This document shows, piece after piece, positions 29,084-37,667 of a stretch of 64,000 bases of DNA; positions within the stretch are counted from its first letter, which is position 1; each line of letters begins with the position of its first letter. The stretch lies in NCBI RefSeq assembly GCF_020735385.1, contig NZ_CP085953.1, positions 1,612,001 to 1,676,000 of the forward strand, in the 5' to 3' direction. Source of the stretch: Granulicatella elegans. Lineage in GTDB: Bacteria > Bacillota > Bacilli > Lactobacillales > Aerococcaceae. The notes beneath the pieces are model-generated. The model saw nothing but the letters and a program-made list of their open reading frames with translations. It was not told where the DNA came from and did no database searches. A program made the translations under genes and the position numbers.

Positions 29084-30028
29084 TTATTCACTTCCCAGTA
29101 AAAACTGCTGACAATCTAAAACAACTTGAGAAATTGTATTAGGATTTTCTACTAAATCATACCAATGTACAGCTTCGAATCGGTTTCTAAACCAAGTTAA
29201 TTGTCGTTTGGCATATCGTCTAGAGTTTTGTTGAATTTTTTGAATCGTGGCTTCTTTTGATAATTGACCTTCAAAATACTCCCCCCATTCTTTATACCCA
29301 ATACCTCGAATCGATTGAACATCTAATCCTTTTACAGCATCATATAAATGTCTAGCTTCTTCTTCTAAACCATTTTGCATCATCATGTCTACTCTTGTAT
29401 CAATTCTTTCATAAAGGACTGCTCTATCCGTTGATAATCCGATCATATAGACATCAAAAATAGCTTCTTTTTGTTGTTGGTCATTAGCTGAAAATGGTTT
29501 CCCACTTGCATGTGTCACTTCTAATGCTCGAATGACCCTTCTTGTATTATTGGGATGAATATTTTCAGCACTGATAGGATCGACTGCTTTTAACTGTTCC
29601 CACATAGCTTGAGGTCCAATTTCATCTAATTCTCTTTCCTTTTCTAGACGATAAGTTGGATTGTTAGAATCTTCACCACTAAAATGAAAATCAAATAATA
29701 ACCCTTCAATATAAAGTCCAGTTCCTCCAACAACAATTGGAATCTTTCCACGACTTGCAATCTCTTGAATCGCTTTTCTTGCCATTTGTTTGAAATCACT
29801 AGCAGTATACTCTTCTTTCACATCACAGATGTCTAATAAGTAATGAGGAATCCCAAGTGATTCTTCGGGCGTTACTTTAGCTGTTCCAATATCCAATGTT
29901 TTATAAACTTGCATGGAATCCCCATTAATGATTTCTCCATTTAATTGTTGTGCTAATTTGATACTGAGAGCTGTTTTTCCAACACCAGTTGGTCCAACAA
30001 TGACAATGATTTTTTGTTTTTCTACCAT
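29084..30028 (-). CDS. miaA: tRNA dimethylallyltransferase MiaA
   Basis: This 314-residue enzyme transfers a dimethylallyl group to A37 of tRNAs that read UNN codons. It has the P-loop GPTGVGKT (residues 12-19), the DSMQVY motif with its catalytic Asp, GGTGLYIEG, and the QLTWFRNR tRNA-binding motif near the C-terminus. GGAG precedes the ATG. It is tightly packed between gdpD (1 bp) and hflX (0 bp), so all three are probably one transcript. The isoprenoid donor links it loosely to the nearby ispA. Confidence 0.96.
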   Translation of the reverse strand: MVEKQKIIVIVGPTGVGKTALSIKLAQQLNGEIINGDSMQVYKTLDIGTAKVTPEESLGIPHYLLDICDVKEEYTASDFKQMARKAIQEIASRGKIPIVVGGTGLYIEGLLFDFHFSGEDSNNPTYRLEKERELDEIGPQAMWEQLKAVDPISAENIHPNNTRRVIRALEVTHASGKPFSANDQQQKEAIFDVYMIGLSTDRAVLYERIDTRVDMMMQNGLEEEARHLYDAVKGLDVQSIRGIGYKEWGEYFEGQLSKEATIQKIQQNSRRYAKRQLTWFRNRFEAVHWYDLVENPNTISQVVLDCQQFLLGSE

Positions 30029-30029
30029 A

Positions 30030-30755
30030 TTACTCCTTTATTTCCGAACGTAGCTCTAGTGCTTTTTGTGGATAATCTGTAAAAATCGCTTCTACATGAA
30101 GCTCAAAACAATGGTTCATCTCTTCTTCTCGATTCACTGTCCATACACGTTTTGAATATTGTGAATGAATCTCAAAAGCTTCTTTTAATAAACGATAGTC
30201 CGGATGAACCGCTTCAAAATTTACTTCTTTAAATTCAAAATTTGCCATTTCTACACTTTCATATAAAAAGGCAATTTCTTGATTCGGTCGTAATTGTTTC
30301 ATTTGAATAATGCTTCTTGGATTAAAACTAGAATAAATAATTGCAAAATTTGGTTGCATTTTTTCTTGTAATGCCACACATTTTTCAACAATCCCTGCAT
30401 ATTCAATTTGATCCGTTTTTAATTCAATATTTAATTCACCTTTAAAATTCAGTTCCTTTAACAACTGGAAAACTTCTTCCAATGTAGGAATTTTTTCTCC
30501 GGTAAATGATTCATGAAACCAACTTCCTGCATCTAATGCTTGAATTTCTTCTACTGTTAAGTCTTGAATAGAACCACTACCATTCGTCGTACGATCAACT
30601 GTTTCATCATGAATCACGACTAATTCTCCATCTTTTGAAACATGAACATCTAATTCAATCCCATCACTTTGAACACGTACTGCTTCTTGAAAAGCAGCTA
30701 ATGTATTTTCTGGATGAGTTCCTCTACTGCCTCTATGCGCAAAAATTTTAGTCAT
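30030..30755 (-). CDS. Glycerophosphodiester phosphodiesterase
   Basis: This encodes 241 residues from the ATG at 30755 (AGGTG upstream; the alternative is a TTG two codons earlier). It has the GDPD TIM-barrel motifs HRGSRGTHPENT, ELDVHVSKDGELVVIHDE and ELKTD, which supply the metal-binding Glu/Asp and the two catalytic His. There is no signal peptide, so it is a cytoplasmic GlpQ/UgpQ-type enzyme. It splits deacylated phospholipids into glycerol-3-phosphate and an alcohol. Its 5' end overlaps the recN 3' end by 8 bp. Confidence 0.93.
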   Translation of the reverse strand: MTKIFAHRGSRGTHPENTLAAFQEAVRVQSDGIELDVHVSKDGELVVIHDETVDRTTNGSGSIQDLTVEEIQALDAGSWFHESFTGEKIPTLEEVFQLLKELNFKGELNIELKTDQIEYAGIVEKCVALQEKMQPNFAIIYSSFNPRSIIQMKQLRPNQEIAFLYESVEMANFEFKEVNFEAVHPDYRLLKEAFEIHSQYSKRVWTVNREEEMNHCFELHVEAIFTDYPQKALELRSEIKE

Positions 30756-32466
30756 TTGCAATCACCTGTTTCTTTTGAACTTTATTTTGTTGACGAATTT
30801 TTTGAGATAATGCAATCAGTTCTGCTGCATGTTGTTTCGTTAATTCAGTCATTTCTTCTCCAGACAACATACGACCAATTTCTTCGATACGCTTGTCTTC
30901 TTCTAATGTTGTAAGAGTCGTACGAGTACGATCATCTTTTTCCATTTTTTCAATGAAAATATGAACTCCCGCAATACTTGCCACCTGTGGTAAGTGAGTG
31001 ATACATAATACTTGAGCAAATTCTGAAATATAATGCATTTTATTCGCAATCGCTTGTGCTACTCGTCCACTAACTCCTGTATCTACCTCGTCAAATACAA
31101 TTGTTCCCACTCCACGCTTACGAACGAAAATAGTTTTCATGGCAAGGGTAATTCTAGATAATTCCCCACCAGATACAATCTTTTGTAATGGTTTAACCGG
31201 TTCACCTTTGTTTGTTGAAATATAGAAGTATACTTCATCCATCCCCGTTTCAAGTAGTTGTTCACTAGGTAGGACACGAATTTCAAAAATAGCTTGTTCC
31301 ATATATAATTCATGCAATTGTGTTTCAATTTTTTCAGCTAATTCAAGGGCAATTGCCTGTCTTTGTTTCGTCAATTCAAGCGCTACTTCTTTTGCTTTTT
31401 GTTCGATTTGTGCTTTTTCTTGGATTAATGTTTCAATAATACTTTCTTTATTTTCAATTTGATTTAATTGAGCTTGTGCTTGTGCTTGAAATTCTAATAT
31501 TTCTTCTGCATTATCTCCATATTTACGTTTTAACTGATAATAAACATCTAGCCGTTCTTCAATATAGGCTAATCTTTCTTCATCATATTCTGCATGATCT
31601 AATTCATGACTCATATGAGAAACAGCATCTTGTAATTGATAATAAGATTCTTGTAATTGCTGATACAATTGTTGGTAATTCTCACCAATTCCTTGTAAAA
31701 ATCCTATTTCTTGAGAAGCTTGACTAATGGCATCTACTGCAGCATATTCTTCTGTTTGTAAAACCGATAAAGCAGACATTAAGTGTTCTTGAATTTTTTG
31801 GAAATGAGTAAAATATTCTTTTTCTTGAACTAATTCTTCCTCTTCTCCAATATAAATATTTGATAATTCAATTTCTTCTACTTGGAATTTTAACAAATCA
31901 ATTTTTTGCGCATCTTCTTTTTCAGCAGTTTGTAATTTTCGTAGTTGCTCTTGAATACTACAAAAATGTTCATAATACTTACTATATTCGTCTTTTAACG
32001 CTTGCAATTTTTGCCCAGCATAGACATCTAAAAGACTTAAATGATGCTCTTCATTTAATAATAAGAAATGTTCATTTTGCCCATGAATATCAATCAAATA
32101 CGGTCCAACTTGTTTTAATAACGAAACGGTAACCATTTGTCCATTAATGCGACAAGTAGATTTACCTGTTTGATATAATTCACGTTGAATCATCATTTCA
32201 TCATTTTCGATTTCAATGCCTAATTCTTCGATTTTTCTTTTTGTCTCTTCTGAGTCAATGGTAAAAACTGCTTGAATTGTCGCTTTTTCGCTGCCATATC
32301 GAATCATTTCTAAACTAGCACGTTCTCCAGCGAGTAATCCGACTGCATCGATAATAATTGATTTACCTGCACCTGTTTCCCCAGTTAATACCGTCATGCC
32401 TTTTTCAAATTGACAGCGAACTTCTTCAATAATTGCAAAATTTTTAATAAACAATTCTTGAATCAT
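30748..32466 (-). CDS. recN: DNA repair protein RecN
   Basis: This 572-residue SMC-like protein has Walker A TGETGAGKS (residues 28-36) and a central antiparallel coiled coil (about 160-370). The C-terminal head has signature VSGGELSRI and Walker B IVFDEVDTGVSG. RecN binds broken DNA ends and tethers them before RecA loads. In many Firmicutes argR lies between tlyA and recN; here the gap is 10 bp and no argR is present. It starts the recN-gdpD-miaA-hflX segment of a longer minus-strand block. Confidence 0.97.
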   Translation of the reverse strand: MIQELFIKNFAIIEEVRCQFEKGMTVLTGETGAGKSIIIDAVGLLAGERASLEMIRYGSEKATIQAVFTIDSEETKRKIEELGIEIENDEMMIQRELYQTGKSTCRINGQMVTVSLLKQVGPYLIDIHGQNEHFLLLNEEHHLSLLDVYAGQKLQALKDEYSKYYEHFCSIQEQLRKLQTAEKEDAQKIDLLKFQVEEIELSNIYIGEEEELVQEKEYFTHFQKIQEHLMSALSVLQTEEYAAVDAISQASQEIGFLQGIGENYQQLYQQLQESYYQLQDAVSHMSHELDHAEYDEERLAYIEERLDVYYQLKRKYGDNAEEILEFQAQAQAQLNQIENKESIIETLIQEKAQIEQKAKEVALELTKQRQAIALELAEKIETQLHELYMEQAIFEIRVLPSEQLLETGMDEVYFYISTNKGEPVKPLQKIVSGGELSRITLAMKTIFVRKRGVGTIVFDEVDTGVSGRVAQAIANKMHYISEFAQVLCITHLPQVASIAGVHIFIEKMEKDDRTRTTLTTLEEDKRIEEIGRMLSGEEMTELTKQHAAELIALSQKIRQQNKVQKKQVIAND

Positions 32467-32476
32467 CGTTCCACCT

Positions 32477-33304
32477 CTATTTTAGATTTTTTAATTGTTG
32501 ATGAGCTTCTTTCACGACTGCTTGAATACCGTTTTTCCAATCATAAGAAGAAGTAACGGTTTCATGTAATTGTAGATGTGCTAAAAACTCGATATTGCCA
32601 CTTCCTCCCGTAATTGGAGAGAAAGTAAGTTGTTGAACAGAAAAACCAATTTGTTCGCAATATTCTAAAATTTCTTCTAATACATCTTGATGCACTTTTG
32701 GATCACTAACAATCCCTTTTTTCCCAATACGTTCTCTTCCAGCTTCAAACTGTGGTTTAATGAGTACAAGAACGTCACCATCCATCTCTAAAATATCTTT
32801 TAATGGTGGTAGAATTAATTTTAACGAAATAAATGAAACATCAATCGATGCTACTTGAGGTTTTCCTTTTGTAAAATCTTCAGGCTTACTAAAGCGGAAA
32901 TTCACTCTTTCCATAACTTCCACTCGTTCATCTTGTCTTAGTTTATAATCTAATTGATTATATCCAACATCTAGTGCATAACTTAATACAGCCCCATGTT
33001 GCAGAGCTGCATCCGTAAACCCACCTGTTGAAGCACCAATATCTAATAAAATTTTACCTTCTACACTTACATCAAATGTTTCAAGAGCTTTTTCTAATTT
33101 CAAGCCACCTCTTGAAACATAGCGAAGTGTTTCTCCTTTAATATAAAGTTCAGTTGTGATTGGAATTTTTTCTCCTGGTTTATCATAGCGAATATGTTTC
33201 ACTGCGTCGACAATTTGTCCTGCCATGACAAGTCTTTTCGCTTTTTCCCTAGAATCCGTCAATCCTTGTTGTACGACTAGAAGGTCTACTCGTTCTTTTT
33301 CCAT
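32477..33304 (-). CDS. tlyA: TlyA-family rRNA 2'-O-methyltransferase
   Basis: This 275-residue protein has an N-terminal S4 RNA-binding domain (residues 1-65) and a FtsJ-like Rossmann methyltransferase. SAM motif I is DIGASTGGFTDAALQHGA, near residue 88, and motif IV is around ASIDVSFISL. The family methylates ribose in rRNA (TlyA in mycobacteria); the Firmicutes branch (YqxC) is less studied and is also called a hemolysin-like protein. It sits between ispA and recN, the conserved Firmicutes position. Confidence 0.92.
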   Translation of the reverse strand: MEKERVDLLVVQQGLTDSREKAKRLVMAGQIVDAVKHIRYDKPGEKIPITTELYIKGETLRYVSRGGLKLEKALETFDVSVEGKILLDIGASTGGFTDAALQHGAVLSYALDVGYNQLDYKLRQDERVEVMERVNFRFSKPEDFTKGKPQVASIDVSFISLKLILPPLKDILEMDGDVLVLIKPQFEAGRERIGKKGIVSDPKVHQDVLEEILEYCEQIGFSVQQLTFSPITGGSGNIEFLAHLQLHETVTSSYDWKNGIQAVVKEAHQQLKNLK

Positions 33305-33314
33305 TCTTTCTCCT

Positions 33315-34199
33315 TTAAATCTCTACATATGAGAGAATTTTCATAAATATTTCTTGTACTTGTCTTTGAACCGTTGTTTCATTTTGAATAGATAGAATCG
33401 CTTGTTTTGCCTGGTTAATTTCTTGTTCTAAGGCAAGTTTTGCTCCATCAATTCCTAAAATGCTAGGATAAGTATTTTTTTCTAATGCTGCATCTTGTCC
33501 AGTAATTTTACCTGTTTTTTCAGAATCCCAGCAAACATCTTGTAAGTCATTTTGAATTTGAAAGGCTAAGCCAAAATGAACTCCGAATTTTAAAAGAGCT
33601 TCTTCATAAGGTGTCGCATCCTCTAATACTAATAATCCTAAACGAATGGCAGCTAATAATAATTGTCCTGTTTTATCTGCATGAATTTGTTTTAATTGCT
33701 CTAATGTAATTTCTTGATGTTCACTAGCAATATCTCTCATTTGACCTGTGATCATACCGCTAGCTCCAGAAGCAGATCCTAATATTTGGATAACACGAAC
33801 TTTTTTCGCATCAGATAATTGACATTGTGCTAATTCTTCAAATGCAAGGTTTAATAATGCATCGCCTGCTAAAATGGCAGTTGCTTCATCAAATTGCTTA
33901 TGAAGTGTTAACTTGCCACGACGATAATCATCATTATCCATCCCTGGTAAGTCATCATGAATCAATGAATACGTATGAATCATTTCTAGAGAAGCTGCTA
34001 CTGGTAATACTTTTTGAAGCTCAACTTCTTCTAAATGACTAATTAAAAGGACGAATAATGGACGAATTCTCTTTCCTCCACTACTACACGCATACAGCAT
34101 GGCTTCTTTCAATCTTGTTGAAATATTTGGAATCTCTTCTATTCGAATGAATAAATAGTTTTCTATTTCTTGTTGCCAATATGAAATCATTTCACTCAT
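33315..34199 (-). CDS. ispA: Polyprenyl (farnesyl) diphosphate synthase
   Basis: This 294-residue short-chain prenyl synthase builds farnesyl diphosphate for cell-wall lipid carriers and quinones. The first Asp-rich motif is complete (HDDLPGMDNDDYRRG). The second reads QIQNDLQDV, with Asn where relatives have the first Asp of DDxxD. This is unusual and may affect metal binding. The remaining motifs (GGKRIRP, and GQMRDIASE) are normal. It is translated after xseB, 11 bp away, the usual xseB-ispA linkage. Confidence 0.93.
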   Translation of the reverse strand: MSEMISYWQQEIENYLFIRIEEIPNISTRLKEAMLYACSSGGKRIRPLFVLLISHLEEVELQKVLPVAASLEMIHTYSLIHDDLPGMDNDDYRRGKLTLHKQFDEATAILAGDALLNLAFEELAQCQLSDAKKVRVIQILGSASGASGMITGQMRDIASEHQEITLEQLKQIHADKTGQLLLAAIRLGLLVLEDATPYEEALLKFGVHFGLAFQIQNDLQDVCWDSEKTGKITGQDAALEKNTYPSILGIDGAKLALEQEINQAKQAILSIQNETTVQRQVQEIFMKILSYVEI

Positions 34200-34210
34200 G
34201 AGTTACTCCA

Positions 34211-34411
34211 TTAATCTTCTTTTACAACAATCATTTTGCTGACTGTTTCTTCTGCTTTTGTTAATGTTTCATTACAATATTGACTTAGAGCCATTCCTTC
34301 TTGAAACTTAGCAATGGCTTCGTCCAAAGGAACATCTCCTCTTTCCAATTGCTGTACAATTAGTTCTAATTCACTCATTGCTTCTTCAAATTTTTTCTCT
34401 TTCTTTACCAT
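34211..34411 (-). CDS. xseB: Exodeoxyribonuclease VII small subunit
   Basis: This 66-residue helical protein has the XseB pattern: FEEAMSELELIVQQLERGDVPLDEAIAKFQEG forms a helical hairpin that binds the large subunit. GGAAATC precedes the ATG, which overlaps the xseA end by 7 bp. Several copies assemble with each XseA, and the complex degrades single-stranded DNA. Length is normal. Confidence 0.95.
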   Translation of the reverse strand: MVKKEKKFEEAMSELELIVQQLERGDVPLDEAIAKFQEGMALSQYCNETLTKAEETVSKMIVVKED

Positions 34412-35745
34412 AATTGATTTCCTTTCTCTACAGAAGTCACTTTAGAACGAACCGTTCCATCGACTAATTGAATCGTTAATTCTTGTTCTACTTTTAACTG
34501 ATCAACACTTTTAATGATTGTTTCCTCTTGTTGTAAAATCCCATACCCTCGATTCATAATCTTTAATGGACTTAATAAGTCTAATTGCTGAATCACTCTT
34601 TGGAATTGTTGTTTTTTATCTTTCATCAATTGAACTTGTGCTTGTTCTAAACGTTTTGCTAAATATTGGAGTGCTTGTTTTTCCGTTTGCACTCTTCTAC
34701 TAGGCGAACATAATTCTAAACGATGTTGACTTTTTACTAATTGCTGACGTTTTTGCTGAACATTTTGCTGCATCATTTGCTGCAATCTCATTTCTAATTG
34801 GTCCACTCGCTGTTGATATACTTGATAAATCCGTTCTGGATTTTGGAAAATACTTGCATTAGCTAATGCTTGCATTCTTTCTCGTTTAATTTGTAATTGA
34901 CGAGTTAATGATTGTTCCAGACGTGTTTGCAAATTTCTCAATTGTTGATGAATCTCCATTAAAACAGGCGTTGCAATTTCTGCTGCAGCCGTTGGAGTGG
35001 CAGCTCTCATATCAGATACAAAGTCAATTAAAGTCGTATCTGTTTCATGCCCTACACTTGAAATAACTGGAATCGACAATTCAGCAACTCTTCTTACTAC
35101 TGGCTCTTCATTGAATGACCATAAGTCCTCAATCGATCCCCCACCACGTCCAATAATGACGACATCATAATCTTCTTGTTCTACTAAGTCTAAATTTTTC
35201 AAAATACTATTAACAGCATGCACTCCTTGGACAACTGTTGGATATAAAACTAATTGAACAATAGGGAATCTTCTAGCCACTGTTGTTTGAATATCTTGAA
35301 TAACCGCACCGGATTCGCTCGTTAAAATCGCAATTTTTTTAGGAAATTGTGGGATTGGTTTTTTAGGAAGAGAAAATAACCCTTCAGCTTCTAATTTCTT
35401 TTTCAATTGTTCATAGGCTAAATAAAGAGCCCCAACTCCATCCGGTTCCATATGTTCAATATTAATTTGGTATTGTCCTGATTTTTCAAAAACGGAAACT
35501 TTACCAATCACTAATACTTTCATCCCTTCTTCAGGACGGAATTGAATCTTTTTAAAGGCAGATTGAAACATCGCTGCAGAAATAATCGCCTGTTCATCTT
35601 TTAAATTAAAATATTGGTGAGTCGGACGTAAACGAAAATTTGAAATTTCCCCCGTCAAATATACTCTTCCAAGATGAGGGTCTTTATCAAATTTATATTT
35701 TATATATTTCGTTAATGCCGAGACTGTTACATATTCTTCACTCAT
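34405..35745 (-). CDS. xseA: Exodeoxyribonuclease VII large subunit
   Basis: This 446-residue subunit has an N-terminal OB-fold (residues about 1-100, VYLTGEISNF), then the catalytic domain with TSESGAVIQDI, VIIGRGGGSIEDLW, FNEEPVVRRV and GHETDTTLID. A long C-terminal coiled coil (about 270-390) binds XseB. It cuts single-stranded DNA from either end in repair. The ATG overlaps the folD end by 8 bp, and its own end overlaps xseB, so the three genes are translationally linked. Confidence 0.96.
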   Translation of the reverse strand: MSEEYVTVSALTKYIKYKFDKDPHLGRVYLTGEISNFRLRPTHQYFNLKDEQAIISAAMFQSAFKKIQFRPEEGMKVLVIGKVSVFEKSGQYQINIEHMEPDGVGALYLAYEQLKKKLEAEGLFSLPKKPIPQFPKKIAILTSESGAVIQDIQTTVARRFPIVQLVLYPTVVQGVHAVNSILKNLDLVEQEDYDVVIIGRGGGSIEDLWSFNEEPVVRRVAELSIPVISSVGHETDTTLIDFVSDMRAATPTAAAEIATPVLMEIHQQLRNLQTRLEQSLTRQLQIKRERMQALANASIFQNPERIYQVYQQRVDQLEMRLQQMMQQNVQQKRQQLVKSQHRLELCSPSRRVQTEKQALQYLAKRLEQAQVQLMKDKKQQFQRVIQQLDLLSPLKIMNRGYGILQQEETIIKSVDQLKVEQELTIQLVDGTVRSKVTSVEKGNQLW

Positions 35746-36586
35746 GATTTATTTCCCTCTTACATGCATTAAGATACGTTTGTTCTAATAACATCGCAAT
35801 GGTCATTGGACCAACTCCCCCTGGTACTGGAGTAATGGCACTGACTTGATCTTTAACTCCTTCAAAATCTACATCTCCAACGAGTTTGCCAGATTCTAAT
35901 CGGTTAATGCCCACATCAATAATGACAGCATCTTTTTTAACATGTTCTTTTAAAACTAAATTTGGTTTCCCAACCGCACTAATAATAATATCGGCACGAG
36001 CGATTTGTTTCTCTAAATCCTTTGTTCGACTATGACAAACGGTTACCGTTGCTCCACGATTTAAGCCTAACAAAGCCATTGGACGACCAACAATTGTACT
36101 TTGCCCAATGACAACCATTTCTTTTCCTACAAGGTCGATTTTGTACTCTTCTAATAATCGAATAATTCCTTTTGGGGTACATGGAACAATACTTTCATCT
36201 TTTTGAAGTAATTTCCCTAAATTCACAGGATGGAAGCCGTCTACATCTTTTTCAGGAATAATGGCTTCTAATACCGCCTGGCTATCAATCTGTTTTGGTA
36301 ATGGTAATTGAACTAAGATTCCATGAATAGCTTCATCATTATTTAATACTTCAATTTTACGCAATAATTCTTCTTGAGAAATGGTTTCAGGTAGTCTTTC
36401 TACAACAGAATGAAAGCCTACTTCATTTGCGGCACGTTCTTTATTTCGTACATAAATTTGACTAGCAGGATCTTCTCCTACTAATAATACGACTAAACCG
36501 GGTTTTACTGCCTGTTCTTCTACTTTTTGTTTCAATTCTTGACGGATTTTTAAAGCTAAACTTTTCCCATCTAATACAATCGCCAT
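35738..36586 (-). CDS. folD: Bifunctional methylenetetrahydrofolate dehydrogenase/cyclohydrolase FolD
   Basis: This 282-residue enzyme interconverts 5,10-methylene-, methenyl- and 10-formyl-THF. The catalytic Lys lies in YVRNKERAANEVG (near residue 57). Substrate loops are HGILVQLPLP and KDVDGFHPVN. The NADP Rossmann motif is VVIGQSTIVGRPMA, and the C-terminus has PVPGGVGPMTIAMLL. GGAGTGA lies before the ATG. A hairpin with a T-run separates it from nusB upstream, so some of its expression may be attenuated. Confidence 0.97.
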   Translation of the reverse strand: MAIVLDGKSLALKIRQELKQKVEEQAVKPGLVVLLVGEDPASQIYVRNKERAANEVGFHSVVERLPETISQEELLRKIEVLNNDEAIHGILVQLPLPKQIDSQAVLEAIIPEKDVDGFHPVNLGKLLQKDESIVPCTPKGIIRLLEEYKIDLVGKEMVVIGQSTIVGRPMALLGLNRGATVTVCHSRTKDLEKQIARADIIISAVGKPNLVLKEHVKKDAVIIDVGINRLESGKLVGDVDFEGVKDQVSAITPVPGGVGPMTIAMLLEQTYLNACKREINHE

Positions 36587-36603
36587 TTACTCACTCCTTT
36601 AAA

Positions 36604-36666
36604 TAAAAAATTGAGCAAAAAGTGTTCCTGGAAGCAAATCATTGCTTCGGAGCGCCTTCTTGCTCA
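36604..36666 (-). terminator. Hairpin with T-run between nusB and folD
   Basis: On the minus strand TTGAGCAA and its inverse TTGCTCAA pair around an inner stem (GAAGCAA/TTGCTTC), followed by TTTTTTATTT. It looks like an intrinsic terminator inside the Asp23-nusB-folD-xseA block. It is probably partial, because no strong promoter is evident before folD. Confidence 0.6.
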
Positions 36667-36681
36667 ACCTCCTATACTGAC

Positions 36682-37146
36682 TTACCCTTCAACAAAGTTT
36701 GATAAGACACCATTAATAAATTTCGCTGATTTTTCATCACTATATAATTTTGCAATTTCAATTGCTTCATTCAATGCAACTGTTTGAGGAACTTCCAATT
36801 CAGGTGAACGCATTTCGCAAACTGCTACACGCATAATCATTAAATCTAAGCGAACGATTCGATTTAATTTCCATCCTTTTAAATGTGAGGAAATTAAAGC
36901 ATCAATCTCTTCTAATTGATTTTGAACCCCTTGGATTAAATCTAATGAATAATGAATTTCTGGAAACTCATCTAATAATGCTTCATTAGAATAGACTTCT
37001 TCATCAAATGATTGTTCATCATGCAATACGTCTAACGCTAAGCGAACAGCATCAAATGAGTTTAAATCTTTACAAATATCCATTTGATACAAAGCTTGAA
37101 TAGCAATAACACGTAGTGCACGTCTTTTCAATGGGTTACGACTCAC
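36682..37146 (-). CDS. nusB: Transcription antitermination factor NusB
   Basis: This all-helical 154-residue protein starts RNPLKRRALRVIAIQALYQMD and ends with AIEIAKLYSDEKSAKFINGVLSNF, the two conserved NusB ends. It binds BoxA RNA together with NusE and supports rRNA antitermination. The GTG start overlaps the TGA of the Asp23 gene (GTGA), so translation is coupled. Placement after Asp23 and before folD is the standard Lactobacillales order. Confidence 0.96.
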   Translation of the reverse strand: MSRNPLKRRALRVIAIQALYQMDICKDLNSFDAVRLALDVLHDEQSFDEEVYSNEALLDEFPEIHYSLDLIQGVQNQLEEIDALISSHLKGWKLNRIVRLDLMIMRVAVCEMRSPELEVPQTVALNEAIEIAKLYSDEKSAKFINGVLSNFVEG

Positions 37147-37541
37147 TCTTCATCCCCCAATTCGAAAAATTCTGAATCAACATTTTTTGCTGGAATAATT
37201 GTTTGAACATGAATATTTACTTGGGAAATTTCTAATTCACAACTAAATAATAATTGTTCTTTAATTTTATTTTGTAATAATAATGCTAATTTTGGAATAG
37301 ATACTCCATAATCTACATTCCCATATACATCAAGAATAAATTTCCCTTGTTCTTGTGTTAAATAAGCACCTTTTGCTAATTCTTCACGTCCAAAAAGTGT
37401 ATTTACACTTGTTTTAATAATTCCTGATAAAGGATGGAATCCTTCCACTTTAGAAGCAACAATTCCTGCAATGCTCTCAATCACTTCAGGGGCAATTTCA
37501 ATAGCACCTAAAACGGCTGTTTGATTTGAATATTTTTCCAT
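37143..37541 (-). CDS. Asp23/Gls24 family envelope stress protein
   Basis: This encodes 132 residues from the ATG at 37541, which has AAAGGAGG seven bases upstream; the longer frame to 37586 begins before that site. The family motif GAIEIAPEVIESIAGIVA and the YGVSIPKLALLLQNKIKEQL region are present. Asp23-like proteins (YqhY) coat the membrane or regulate fatty-acid synthesis; the nusB-linked copy is usually YqhY-like. It has a plausible promoter at 37623-37651. Confidence 0.93.
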   Translation of the reverse strand: MEKYSNQTAVLGAIEIAPEVIESIAGIVASKVEGFHPLSGIIKTSVNTLFGREELAKGAYLTQEQGKFILDVYGNVDYGVSIPKLALLLQNKIKEQLLFSCELEISQVNIHVQTIIPAKNVDSEFFELGDEE

Positions 37542-37622
37542 AATGAACCTCCTTTTACAAAGATTCTGAATCGCTATCTGTCTCAATGAGCATCACGAAT
37601 CATGATCTTCACTCTCTTTTAC

Positions 37623-37651
37623 AGTTTACCATGATTTTTGTTCTATCACAA
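37623..37651 (-). promoter_or_regulatory. Promoter upstream of the Asp23-nusB block
   Basis: Minus-strand TTGTGA and TAAACT are spaced by 17 bp, about 85 bp before the Asp23 ATG. The match to SigA consensus is moderate. Confidence 0.4.
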
Positions 37652-37667
37652 CTCACAAGGTAATTTC

